From Actinopolyspora lacussalsi subsp. righensis (GTDB lineage Bacteria > Actinomycetota > Actinomycetes > Mycobacteriales > Pseudonocardiaceae), in NCBI RefSeq assembly GCF_900116555.1, contig NZ_FPAT01000007.1, positions 1 to 64,000 of the forward strand: a DNA stretch of 64,000 nt, in the 5' to 3' direction. Position 1 is the stretch's first letter. Every line of letters starts with the position of its first letter. Both the position numbers and the translations under genes were made by a program. Below, piece by piece: positions 45,004-53,003 of this stretch. The notes under the pieces were generated by a model. That model saw only the letters and a program-made list of their open reading frames with translations, did not search any database and had not been told where the DNA came from.

Positions 45004-46593
45004 CTATTGGAGGGTGACGTCCAGGACGAGTTCGTTGCCATCGCGAACCACGGTCACCGGAACGACCGCACCCACGTCGTGCTCGTCCACCGCGACCTGC
45101 AACTCGTCGGCCCCGGTGATCTCACGGTCGTCCACCTTGGTGATCACGTCGCCCTCGACGACCCCGGCCTTCTCTGCGGCGCTGCCCTGCTTCACGTTCT
45201 GGACCTGGGCGCCGTCGGCGATGCCGTCGGTGACCGACTTGGTGTTCACGCCGAGCTCGGCGTGCTGTACCTCACCGGTGCGGATGAGCTGTTGGGCTAT
45301 CTGGCGAACCTTGTCGATCGGTACCGCGAACCCGAGACCGATCGATCCGCTGCTGCCGCCCGCGCCTAACGTCCTGATGGCCGTGTTGATGCCCACCACG
45401 GCTCCGTTCCCCGACACCAATGCTCCACCCGAGTTGCCCGGGTTCACGGCCGCGTCGGTCTGAATGGCGTCGATCACGGCGTTGGTGTCGGTGCCCTCAC
45501 CGGCGAGTCGCATCGGCCGATCGAGCGAACTGACGATGCCGCTGGTGACGGTGTTGTCCAGCCCCAGCGGGGAACCGATGGCCAGCACCTCGTCCCCGAC
45601 GCGCAGATCCTCCGAGGACCCCAGCCGCGCGACGGTCGGATTGCTGACCTCCACCTTGAGCACCGCGAGGTCGGTTTGCGGATCGCGTCCGACGATTCGA
45701 GCCGATGTCCTGGTGCCGTCCGAGAAAACCGTGAATATCTTCGCGTTCGGTGTATCCGCGGCCATCGAGACCACGTGGTTGTTCGTCACGACGTAGCCGT
45801 TGCCGTCGATCACGACACCCGAACCGGTGCCCCCCTCGGAACCTATCCTCACCTCGACAGAGACCACAGCGGGCACCACGCGAGAGGCGACTCCCGAAAC
45901 AGAACCCGCGGGGCGGTCGTTGCCCGGCTCCACACTGGCCAGCGTCACGTCCGGATTGGTGAGCGGATTGCCCTCCTCGGCGGTGATACGCCCCACGAAT
46001 CCCCCGGCCGCTCCGAGCAGCAACACCACCAGCCCAAGGGTGAGCAGGGAACGGGGACGAACCCTGCGTCCGAACAGCACTTCCCGCGCACTGAGCAGCG
46101 GACCCTCACCGGGGGTCGTCCCCGACTCCGAGCGGTTCTCCTCCAGCGCGGGGCCACCGAGTACCGCTCCGGAGGTGGGATCGCGCCAGGGGTCCCGTTC
46201 GCCCTGCTCGTTCCAGAAGACCGGTTCGTCGGTGCCGTCCTCGCCCGACTGTCGCGCTCCCGTTTCCCACGGTGCGCGTTGTAATGGTTCCGAGGCGCCC
46301 GCCGGACGACCGAACGCGTGCGCCAGTGATTCCGGGGTCGGTGGCGCGTGATTCATCCGGGGAGTGCTGTCGGTATCCCGGTGGTCGAAGCTGCCTCGAA
46401 CTCCCTCGGGCCTGCCGAAGACGACGGCCTCGGGCGGATGCTCTTCCGAGCCGTTCCCGGCCGAGGAGTACCGAGGCGCTGTGTCCCGGTGTGTCGTCGG
46501 CTCATCGTGCTCGACGCTCGCAGCGGGTCCATCCGTGCCCGAATGCTCTCCCGGATCCCCCTGATGCGCGGATGTCCTCGGCTGCTCGCTCAT
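45004..46593 (-). CDS. htrA: HtrA-family membrane serine protease with PDZ domain
   Basis: A 529-aa envelope protease. A long acidic, disordered cytosolic part (about 1-175) precedes one membrane span (SLLTLGLVVLLLGAAGGFVG). The extracytoplasmic S1C domain has the triad His (TNNHVVS), Asp (TDLAVLKV) and Ser (NPGNSGGALV), and a C-terminal PDZ domain runs from about residue 440. The family degrades or refolds damaged exported proteins. It belongs to the sigE-rseA-htrA-tatB set, implying SigE-linked expression; 208 nt separate it from rseA. Confidence 0.93.
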   Translation of the reverse strand: MSEQPRTSAHQGDPGEHSGTDGPAASVEHDEPTTHRDTAPRYSSAGNGSEEHPPEAVVFGRPEGVRGSFDHRDTDSTPRMNHAPPTPESLAHAFGRPAGASEPLQRAPWETGARQSGEDGTDEPVFWNEQGERDPWRDPTSGAVLGGPALEENRSESGTTPGEGPLLSAREVLFGRRVRPRSLLTLGLVVLLLGAAGGFVGRITAEEGNPLTNPDVTLASVEPGNDRPAGSVSGVASRVVPAVVSVEVRIGSEGGTGSGVVIDGNGYVVTNNHVVSMAADTPNAKIFTVFSDGTRTSARIVGRDPQTDLAVLKVEVSNPTVARLGSSEDLRVGDEVLAIGSPLGLDNTVTSGIVSSLDRPMRLAGEGTDTNAVIDAIQTDAAVNPGNSGGALVSGNGAVVGINTAIRTLGAGGSSGSIGLGFAVPIDKVRQIAQQLIRTGEVQHAELGVNTKSVTDGIADGAQVQNVKQGSAAEKAGVVEGDVITKVDDREITGADELQVAVDEHDVGAVVPVTVVRDGNELVLDVTLQ

Positions 46594-46801
46594 CGCTCCC
46601 CGGTTTTACGCACGTGTCGGTTCTCGGCCGGCTGCCCTGAGTGCATCACACGAAGGAGACATCGCGCTCACCGGAGTGGGATAGCCGTTCGGCGAATCCT
46701 CCGGCCGTCTCCCGCGCTCGACACTTCGGTGCACGTGCCATGTTGCCCGAGCGGGAGTGAAGTCCTCGTTGGCTTCGGCGCGTGAACTCGGTGCGTGGCG
46801 G

Positions 46802-47545
46802 TTACGAAGCCGGGTCGGGAGCGGGGACGGAACTCCTGTCCGGCGCGTTCGGCCGCACGGAGACACTGGCGGCCGGGGCTGTCGTCGACTCGGCCGTGGG
46901 AATCGTCGCCGCGGTGCTCGGGGCGTCCTCGCTCGGCGTGGTCGAGCTGCCCGCCTCCTCGACGGCTCCGCCCGGTGACATCGGATCGGGCACCGTGTTC
47001 ACCGGGTTACGTGCTCCGTCCGTCGGGGTGTTCATGAATGCCAGCGCCCCCAGCACGAGGCCGGAGAACACCACGCCCGCACTCTGTTTGGCGCGACGTC
47101 CGCCGAGCCTCGACTGCTGCGTCCCCGTGTCGGTCGGGAGCGAGCCGCCCTCGGAGACGGATCCGACTCGACCGGAACCTTTTCCCAACGGGGTACTCGT
47201 CCCTAATGGCGCGGATTTCGAGCTCCCCGGACGCCGGTTGAGCGTGACGAGCTGTCCGTCCTCGCTCAGCGCCAGGTTGTCCGGCTGCTCGGGTAGCTCG
47301 GCGGTCGCGGGGATCGACTGCAACGACTGCAGTAGTTGTGGGGAGATCGAAGGTGTCGACGCGGTTCGTACGGCCGAACGTGCCTGCCGCTGTGCGTCCG
47401 CCTCCGTGGCACAACTCGGGCAGGTGGCCAGGTGCGCGGCGGCGCGGTCGTGCGCCCCCGGACTGAGCTCGCCGTCCACGAAAGCCACCAGTGCGTCCAG
47501 CGCCAGATGCTGCTCAGGCAGCCCCCACCCTCGAAGACCGGTCAT
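46802..47545 (-). CDS. rseA: Anti-sigma factor of SigE (RseA-like, zinc-binding)
   Basis: A 247-aa single-span protein. The N-terminus holds a zinc-binding anti-sigma domain with H38xxxC42xxC45 (AHLATCPSC), the pattern of ZAS anti-sigma factors that bind ECF sigma factors. A membrane span lies near residue 160-180 ([17 protein letters not shown]), followed by a Ser/Thr/Pro-rich extracytoplasmic tail. The ATG overlaps the sigE stop by 4 nt, tying its synthesis to that of the sigma factor. Confidence 0.88.
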   Translation of the reverse strand: MTGLRGWGLPEQHLALDALVAFVDGELSPGAHDRAAAHLATCPSCATEADAQRQARSAVRTASTPSISPQLLQSLQSIPATAELPEQPDNLALSEDGQLVTLNRRPGSSKSAPLGTSTPLGKGSGRVGSVSEGGSLPTDTGTQQSRLGGRRAKQSAGVVFSGLVLGALAFMNTPTDGARNPVNTVPDPMSPGGAVEEAGSSTTPSEDAPSTAATIPTAESTTAPAASVSVRPNAPDRSSVPAPDPAS

Positions 47546-48216
47546 GCTGTTTCCTCCCGAGTGAGCTCACGACGAGCCTCCAGGGCCGACTTCAGCAACT
47601 GCCGCCCGCGGTGGATGCGGCTACGTACGGTTCCCAGCTTGATGCCCAGCGTGGCACCGATCTCCTCGTAGGAGAGACCTTCGACGTCGCACAGCACGAT
47701 CGCCGCACGGAACTCCGGAGAGAGCTCCTCCAGGGCAGCCTGCAGGTCCGGATCCAGATGGGTGTCCTGGAAAACCTGCTCCGGGCTCGGGCCCCGTCCC
47801 GGGATGCGATCGGTGTCCTCCGGCAGTCCCTCCATGCGCAGCCTGGAGCGCCTGCGTGCCATGTCCAGGAAGAGGTTGGTCGTGATGCGGTGCAGCCATC
47901 CCTCGAAAGTGCCGGGACGGTACGACGCCAGCGACCGGAACACCCGGATGAAGGTCTCCTGAGTGAGATCCTCCGCGTCGTGCTTGTTGCCGGAGAGCCG
48001 GAATGCCAACCGGTACACGCGGTCAGCGTGTTCCCGGACCACTTCCTCCCACGAGGGGGGCGTCCAGTTGGCGGCGGTCTCCTCGGGGGAAACCACGGGT
48101 TGTTCGCCGTGCTCTTCCGAATCCACCGACCGGGGGGCCGTGGCTCCGCTGTCGGAACGTGCCGTCCCCGCGGTGTTCGGTGGAATCGGGCTCGGTGCTG
48201 CCGTGTGGGTGGCCAT
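47542..48216 (-). CDS. sigE: ECF RNA polymerase sigma factor SigE
   Basis: A 224-aa ECF sigma factor for envelope stress. Region 2 is [20 protein letters not shown] with [19 protein letters not shown]; region 4 is [20 protein letters not shown] with a helix-turn-helix ([20 protein letters not shown]). A ~55-residue Pro/Ser-rich leader precedes region 2. ATG 48216 is preferred over GTG 48231 because the latter overlaps the AGGAGG; the 12-14 nt spacing is long, so the start is not certain. A tandem CTGAGA box lies 172-188 nt upstream. Confidence 0.92.
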   Translation of the reverse strand: MATHTAAPSPIPPNTAGTARSDSGATAPRSVDSEEHGEQPVVSPEETAANWTPPSWEEVVREHADRVYRLAFRLSGNKHDAEDLTQETFIRVFRSLASYRPGTFEGWLHRITTNLFLDMARRRSRLRMEGLPEDTDRIPGRGPSPEQVFQDTHLDPDLQAALEELSPEFRAAIVLCDVEGLSYEEIGATLGIKLGTVRSRIHRGRQLLKSALEARRELTREETA

Positions 48217-48682
48217 GTGGCGAGAAGGCACCTCCTGCGGGCGGTTGCGCCCGGTAGAACGATCGCCTCGGCCGGTTTGTTCCCGACACCGCGGCTTCGT
48301 GGGGACGTAGCGGCGATGCGTCGCAAATCCTGCCGACTGTCACCCTTCGAGTGTGCTTCCCGGGGATTAGGTGACCGTGATAAGAGCCTGAGAAGCTCCT
48401 GAGAACTTGTTCTCACCCGTCGGTCCGCCTTCCGGTGAGCACCGGGGTTCCCCGCGAACGGTCCGGCCCGCCGGGGCCGCGGTCGGGTTCCGCGCGTAAC
48501 CGATCCCTTCCGAACTCGTTTCGCTCTGTTGTGGGTGGAATTCGGAAATTCGTGGGTCGGGAGCTGCCGGAGCGGTGCGTACGCGGACTCCCGGAGCGTT
48601 ACCCGGCGGTGGGCAGAGGTTACGCGATCGTTGTACCCCACCTCGCCGAGTAGCCACTCCCACAACGATAACCTGTGCAATT
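48217..48682. other. 466-nt divergent region between sigE and the Rv1220c-like gene
   Basis: No gene is seen here. It holds the tandem CTGAGA box (48388-48404), a 14-bp palindrome GAGAACTTGTTCTC (48401-48414) overlapping it, and a TAACCT -10 (48669-48674) for the rightward gene. The first 180 nt upstream of sigE probably form a long leader. Confidence 0.5.
48388..48404 (-). promoter_or_regulatory. Tandem CTGAGA box upstream of sigE
   Basis: CTGAGA at 48388-48393 and 48399-48404, 11 bp apart, is the same arrangement as at 19073-19089 and followed in both by AA. On the sigE coding strand it reads TTCTCAGGAGCTTCTCAG. In M. tuberculosis sigE is a direct target of the response regulator MprA. Confidence 0.55.
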
Positions 48683-49360
48683 GTGCAACCCGAGATTTCC
48701 TCCTCCGTGCCGATGGGTAGTGGCCCTCCGCCACCCCGCGACCGCGGCGGGGGTATACCCGGCCGCGTCCGGAACTCCGCTCGCGCTCCCGTGGAGCTGG
48801 TCGGGGAGCCGCCGATGACCGACGGGGTCGTGGCGGAACGGTTCGGGTCGCCCGAGGCGATGTTGCGTTTCCTGGCATCGGCGTTGCGCGCCAGGGCGGC
48901 GGTCGAGGTCGCCGGTTCGTCGTCCACGGCGCTCGCCCTGTGCGAGGGAATGATCCCGGAAGGCACCCTGACGTGTATCACACTCGACACCGAGGCGCAG
49001 CGGACGACCCGCGAGGCGGTCGCCGAAGCCGGACTGTCGGGCAACAAGCTCCGGATGATCACCGGTGTGGGGGCCGAGGTGCTGCCCAGGCTGGCCGAGG
49101 ACGCCTACGACCTGGTGCACATCGTGGTCGGGAACTCGCCCCTGGCGGAGCTGTTGGAACTGGCCACGCCGTTGCTGCGCCCCGGTGCGACGTTGCTTCT
49201 CAACGGGGCGTTTCGGTACGCCGCTGGTGACAGGGTGTTCGATCCCGACGGCGGTCCGCAGATGCCCCGCGACATCCTGAACGCGATTCACGCCGATCCC
49301 AGGCTGGTCCCGGTCGCCCTGCCCATCGGCAGTGGGCTGCTGGCCATCGCCCGCACCTGA
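48683..49360 (+). CDS. O-methyltransferase-like protein (Rv1220c-like), SAM motif altered
   Basis: A protein of about 225 aa divergent from sigE, as Rv1220c is in mycobacteria. The overall layout fits class I O-methyltransferases (GTLTCITLDTEAQR; RMITGVGAEVLPRLAEDAYDLV; LLRPGATLLLNGAFR). The expected SAM loop (EVGTGxG) is AVEVAGSSST, and the acidic segment usually reading FIDAD is HIVVGNS, so SAM binding and metal catalysis are doubtful. GTG 48683 is proposed from a TAACCT 8 nt upstream; ATG 48815 is the shortest alternative. Confidence 0.6.
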   Translation: MQPEISSSVPMGSGPPPPRDRGGGIPGRVRNSARAPVELVGEPPMTDGVVAERFGSPEAMLRFLASALRARAAVEVAGSSSTALALCEGMIPEGTLTCITLDTEAQRTTREAVAEAGLSGNKLRMITGVGAEVLPRLAEDAYDLVHIVVGNSPLAELLELATPLLRPGATLLLNGAFRYAAGDRVFDPDGGPQMPRDILNAIHADPRLVPVALPIGSGLLAIART

Positions 49361-49398
49361 GCGTGACCTTGCTCCACCCGGTCCGCACAGCGGTGCGG

Positions 49399-49643
49399 GT
49401 GGCGGAACCTCGCGCACGGCTCTCGCTCCGGCGAGGCCCGACATCGAGTAGCCACCTACGCCACGTCGGGCCTTCCTCGCGAGAACCGCACGCGAGAACC
49501 CGCGGCGGTGCCGACTACGAGGGCGGCGGGAGTTCGGCCTGCGGGAGTGGTGGGAGTTCGGTGCCGCGCCGTCCCACCGCCGGGCCATCGACGCAGGTCG
49601 AACCCCGACCACTTACGTCGGCACCGCCGCGAGGTTCCGCCAC
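49399..49643. repeat. 245-bp element with 16-bp terminal inverted repeats
   Basis: GTGGCGGAACCTCGCG (49399-49414) is the exact reverse complement of CGCGAGGTTCCGCCAC (49628-49643). The structured repeat copy B occupies its left half. No target-site duplication was found, and there is no coding frame. It looks like a small non-autonomous (MITE-like) element or a large cruciform. Confidence 0.65.
49401..49515 (+). repeat. Structured intergenic repeat, copy B
   Basis: The same nested stems as copies A and C: outer CGGCTCTCGC (49417-49426) with GCGAGAACCG (49479-49488, one C-A mismatch); middle GGCCCGAC (49435-49442) with GTCGGGCC (49465-49472); inner GTAG with CTAC around CCAC. Confidence 0.85.
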
Positions 49644-49680
49644 GAAACCAGCCACGCGAACCGGTCGGACTCCCGCTGTC

Positions 49681-50820
49681 TCATGCGGGGGAGACGGAGA
49701 GCAACTGCCCCGCCAGTCCCCGTGCCCTGGTCGACAGCTTCTTGGCGACGTCGGCCAGCACCTGGCTCGCGGGCGAGTCGGGATCCTCCAGCACCAGGGG
49801 GGAGCCGCTGTCCCCGGCCTCGCGAAGGCGGGTGTCCAGCGGTACCTGTCCGAGCAGCGGGACGTCCGAACCGACGGAGCGGGTCAGCGAGTCCGAGACG
49901 ATCTGACCGCCGCCGGTGCCGAAGACCTCCACGCGCTGGCCGTCGGGCAGTTCCATCCACGACATGTTCTCCACGACACCGGCGATGCGCTGTCGGGTCT
50001 GCATCGCGATGGCGCCCGCCCGCTCGGCCACCTCGGCCGCGGCCTGCTGTGGCGTGGTGACCACCAGGATCTCCGCGTTCGGGATCAGCTGGGCGGTGGA
50101 CAGTGCGACGTCGCCCGTACCCGGTGGCAGGTCCAGCAGCAGCACGTCCAGGTCCCCCCAGAAGACGTCCGAGAGGAACTGCTGCAACGCGCGGTGCAGC
50201 ATCGGGCCACGCCAGACCACCGGCGTGTTTCCCGGGGTGAACATGCCGATCGAGATCAGCTTGACCCCGTGCGCCTGCGGCGGCATGATCATGTTCTCGA
50301 CCTGGGTGGGCTTGCTCTCGGTCCCCAGCATTCGTGGCACCGAGTGGCCGTAGATGTCGGCGTCGACGACACCGACGGACAGGCCGCGCTCGGCCATCGA
50401 GGCCGCGAGGTTGACGGTCACGCTGGACTTGCCGACGCCGCCCTTGCCGGAGGCGACGCAGTAAACCCGGGTGAGCGACCCCGGTTCGGCGAAGGGAATG
50501 CGGGGTTCCTCGGAGTCACCGCGCAGCTGCTTGCGCAGCTCGGTGCGCTGCTCATCACTCATCACGTCGAGTTCCACCTCGACTGAGCTGACCCCGGTGA
50601 CCTCGGAAACGGCTGAGTCGACCCGCTGGGTGATGGTCTCCCGCATCGGACAGCCCTGCACCGTCAGGTACACGCCGACCTTGACGTCACCCTCGGAGCC
50701 GATGGTCACGTCCTTGACCATGCCGAGATCGGTGATCGGCTTGTGGATCTCCGGGTCCTCCACCTGGGTGAGGGCCTGCCGCACCGCGTCCTCGGTGGGA
50801 GTGGGCTGCGTAGTGGTCAC
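49681..50820 (-). CDS. mrp: Mrp/NBP35-family P-loop ATPase (Fe-S carrier type)
   Basis: A 379-aa protein. The N-terminal MIP18-like domain has DPEIHKPITDLGMV and Cys57 in VQGCPMR. The ATPase domain has deviant Walker A GKGGVGKS (125-132), DADIYGHSVPRMLG and LLLDLPPGTGDV. Mrp proteins carry or assemble Fe-S clusters. The CxxC found after VENMS in many family members is missing here (VENMSWMELPDGQ), which seems usual in actinobacteria. GTG 50820 gives the family N-terminus. It follows the DUF1003 gene on the same strand. Confidence 0.92.
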   Translation of the reverse strand: MTTTQPTPTEDAVRQALTQVEDPEIHKPITDLGMVKDVTIGSEGDVKVGVYLTVQGCPMRETITQRVDSAVSEVTGVSSVEVELDVMSDEQRTELRKQLRGDSEEPRIPFAEPGSLTRVYCVASGKGGVGKSSVTVNLAASMAERGLSVGVVDADIYGHSVPRMLGTESKPTQVENMIMPPQAHGVKLISIGMFTPGNTPVVWRGPMLHRALQQFLSDVFWGDLDVLLLDLPPGTGDVALSTAQLIPNAEILVVTTPQQAAAEVAERAGAIAMQTRQRIAGVVENMSWMELPDGQRVEVFGTGGGQIVSDSLTRSVGSDVPLLGQVPLDTRLREAGDSGSPLVLEDPDSPASQVLADVAKKLSTRARGLAGQLLSVSPA

Positions 50821-50916
50821 GGTTACGCGACACCGACCTTTCCTGAGCTGGTGTGCCGACACTTATGTTACGGACGAGTACCCGAGGATTCACAGCCCGA
50901 CCGGAAATCGTTCCGT

Positions 50917-51465
50917 TCAACCCTGCTCCACGGCTCCGGAGTTGTCGGGTCCCTCACCCCGTGCGCTGCTTCGTCGTCGCCTGCTTTCCGGGCTTTCCGT
51001 GCCGGGGAGGTCGTCACGCAACCGATCCAGTTCGCCGCGCAGGTAGTCCCGTGTGGCGACCTCGCCGACAGCCAGTCTAAGGGCGGCGAGTTCCCGAGCG
51101 AGGTACTCGGTGTCGGCTTTGGTCCGCTCGGCCCGCGCGCGGTCCTCCTCGAGCGATACCCGGTCCCGGTCGTCCTGTCGGTTCTGCGCCAGCAGGATCA
51201 ACGGTGCCGCGTAGGCGGCCTGCGTGGAGAACGCCAGGTTGAGCAGGATGAACGGGTAGGGGTCCCAGGCCAGCCGTACCGCCACGAGGTTGACCGTGAT
51301 CCAGCTTATGACGAGCACGGTCTGCCAGAACAGGAACTTGCCGGTGCCGAGGAACCTCGCGATCCGTTCGGAGAACTTGCCGAACAGCTCCGGGTCGACC
51401 TCGAAGGCCGGGCGGTGGCGTCTGCGTGGCTGGTCGAGCCGTCTGCGCGGGAAGAGCTCAGGCAT
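50917..51465 (-). CDS. DUF1003 family membrane protein
   Basis: A 182-aa protein with two membrane spans (FLFWQTVLVISWITVNLVAV and FILLNLAFSTQAAYAAPLIL) joined by the DUF1003 signature WDPYPFILLN, and a helical, coiled C-terminal tail (DRVSLEEDRARAERTKADTE). Function is unknown. ATG 51465 overlaps the MgtE-like stop by 8 nt; the longer frame to 51576 is antisense noise. The coupling to an MgtE-like regulator domain protein suggests a role in divalent cation handling (inference). Confidence 0.85.
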   Translation of the reverse strand: MPELFPRRRLDQPRRRHRPAFEVDPELFGKFSERIARFLGTGKFLFWQTVLVISWITVNLVAVRLAWDPYPFILLNLAFSTQAAYAAPLILLAQNRQDDRDRVSLEEDRARAERTKADTEYLARELAALRLAVGEVATRDYLRGELDRLRDDLPGTESPESRRRRSSARGEGPDNSGAVEQG

Positions 51466-52756
51466 GCTCACCGTCCGTCCCCGGCTCGAACTCCGGGGTC
51501 CCGGCGTCGGGAAGACCTCCCTCGCGCCAGTTCTCCGGGAGCAGGTGGTCCAGCACGTCGTCGACGGTGACGGCACCGAGCAGATGTTCCTGGTCGTCCA
51601 GCACCGGTCCGCAGACCAGGTTGTAGGCGGCGAAGTAGCGGGTGATCTCGGCCAGTTTGGCTCCGGTGGTCAGGCTGGCGAGGTCGGTGTCCACCGCCCC
51701 GGCGACGAGGTTGGAGGGGGGTTCGCGCAGCAGCCGCTGGATGTGGACGCATCCGAGATACGGGCCCGTCGGGGTCTCCGAGGGCGGGCGGCAGACGAAG
51801 ACCATGCTCGCCAGCGCGACCGGCAGTTCCGCGTTGCGCACGCGGGCGAGGGCCTCCGCGACGGTGGCGTCCGGTGCCAGCACCACCGGATCGGGGGTCA
51901 TCAGACCGCCCGCGGTGTCGGCCGAGTACGCCAGCAGTCGTTTGACGGGCTCGGACTCCTCGGGGGCCATCAGGTTGAGCAGCCGTTCCTTGTCCGGTTC
52001 GGTCAGCTCGGCCAGCAGGTCGGCGGCGTCGTCCGGGTTCATCGCCTCGAGCAGGTCGGCCACCCGGTCCTCGTCGAGGTGGGCCACCAGGTCCTTCTGG
52101 TCCTCCTCGGGGAGTTCCTCGACGACGTCGGCCAACCGCTCGTCGTCCAACGCCTCCGCGACCTCGTACCGCCGCTTCTCCGGCAGGTCGTGCAGCGCGC
52201 TGGCCACGTCGACCGCGCGCATCTCGTCGAGGACGCCGAGCAGCTCGTTGACCTCCTGCGGTTGCTCCGTCAGCTGTGCCGTGGCCGGTCCGGCGACCTG
52301 GTCCCAGGCCAGCACCTGTATCGGCCCCTTGCGCCCCAGCGGCCCGCTGCGCACGTGCACGGCTACCTTGCCGAGCTGCCACTCCCGGTTGCGCTGCTGT
52401 TCCAGCGCCGCGTCGACGAGCACGGCCGACCTGCCCGAGGGGAGCAGCGTCACCCGCGCGTCCAGCAGTTGGCCGAGCACCAGCACCTCGTTCGGACGCT
52501 GGTGGAACCGACGCATGTTCACGCTGCCGGTGGAAAGCAGCACCGCATTGGACTCGATACCGGTGACCCGCAGCATGGGGACGAAGATGCGGCGGTGGGT
52601 GGCGACCTCGACCACGATCCCCAGCACGCGTGGTGGGTGCCGGTCCTTGCGCAGCCCCGCCACGACGTCGCGCACCTTGCCGATGGACTGCCCGTCGGGT
52701 CCGAAGACGACAAGGCCGGACATGCGCGCCGCGAATACTCTGCTGCTGCCAGCCAC
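51458..52756 (-). CDS. MgtE N-domain/CBS protein without membrane domain
   Basis: A 432-aa soluble protein (Rv1232c-like). Residues about 1-90 look like a PRC-barrel-type start (MSGLVVFGPDGQSIGKVRDV). A helical MgtE_N domain follows (DLPEKRRYEVAEALDDERLA; LEAMNPDDAADLLAELTEPD), and then a CBS pair (MTPDPVVLAPDATVAEALARV; VTVDDVLDHLLPENW). The Mg2+-channel part of MgtE is lacking. In MgtE these domains sense cytosolic Mg2+; here they may act on the overlapping DUF1003 membrane protein. The GTG start is supported by a TAACCT 7 nt upstream. Confidence 0.85.
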   Translation of the reverse strand: MAGSSRVFAARMSGLVVFGPDGQSIGKVRDVVAGLRKDRHPPRVLGIVVEVATHRRIFVPMLRVTGIESNAVLLSTGSVNMRRFHQRPNEVLVLGQLLDARVTLLPSGRSAVLVDAALEQQRNREWQLGKVAVHVRSGPLGRKGPIQVLAWDQVAGPATAQLTEQPQEVNELLGVLDEMRAVDVASALHDLPEKRRYEVAEALDDERLADVVEELPEEDQKDLVAHLDEDRVADLLEAMNPDDAADLLAELTEPDKERLLNLMAPEESEPVKRLLAYSADTAGGLMTPDPVVLAPDATVAEALARVRNAELPVALASMVFVCRPPSETPTGPYLGCVHIQRLLREPPSNLVAGAVDTDLASLTTGAKLAEITRYFAAYNLVCGPVLDDQEHLLGAVTVDDVLDHLLPENWREGGLPDAGTPEFEPGTDGEHA

Positions 52757-52763
52757 GCCGATC

Positions 52764-52769
52764 AGGTTA
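52764..52769 (-). promoter_or_regulatory. Leaderless promoter -10 (TAACCT) of the MgtE-like operon
   Basis: On the minus strand TAACCT is followed by 7 nt and the GTG at 52756. It probably drives MgtE-like, DUF1003 and mrp together. Confidence 0.5.
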
Positions 52770-53003
52770 GTTGTTCCGACCGGGCTGAGCAGCGGCGAAA
52801 CGCGGCGCGGACCGCGTGCCGGTCGCCTCGTGGTAGACAAAACCCGGTTCGCGGCGGTTCGTGGTGACACCTCGCCCGGAATCGCCGACGTGACCACTCG
52901 ATGCCTTCGCCCGTCCGCATGGTGGGACCGGCCCGCTTCCGCCCGGCGACCCCGGCGGGCGGAGGATCGGACAGCAGTGTTCCCGCGCGAAGGAGTGCCC
53001 GAC

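Larger units (their letters stand above)
49361..49680. other. 320-nt convergent gap with repeat copy B
   Basis: No gene is seen between the methyltransferase-like gene and the convergent mrp. Most of it (49399-49643) is one repeat element bounded by 16-bp inverted repeats. Confidence 0.8.

Noticed and set aside
48401-48414. Palindrome GAGAACTTGTTCTC as a LexA (SOS) box
   Set aside because: Actinobacterial LexA sites need GAAC and GTTC separated by 4 nt; here the spacer is 2 nt, and half of the palindrome belongs to the tandem CTGAGA box.
49399-49643. Target-site duplication around the 245-bp element
   Set aside because: The flanks (GCGG before, GAAA after) do not match, so recent transposition cannot be claimed.
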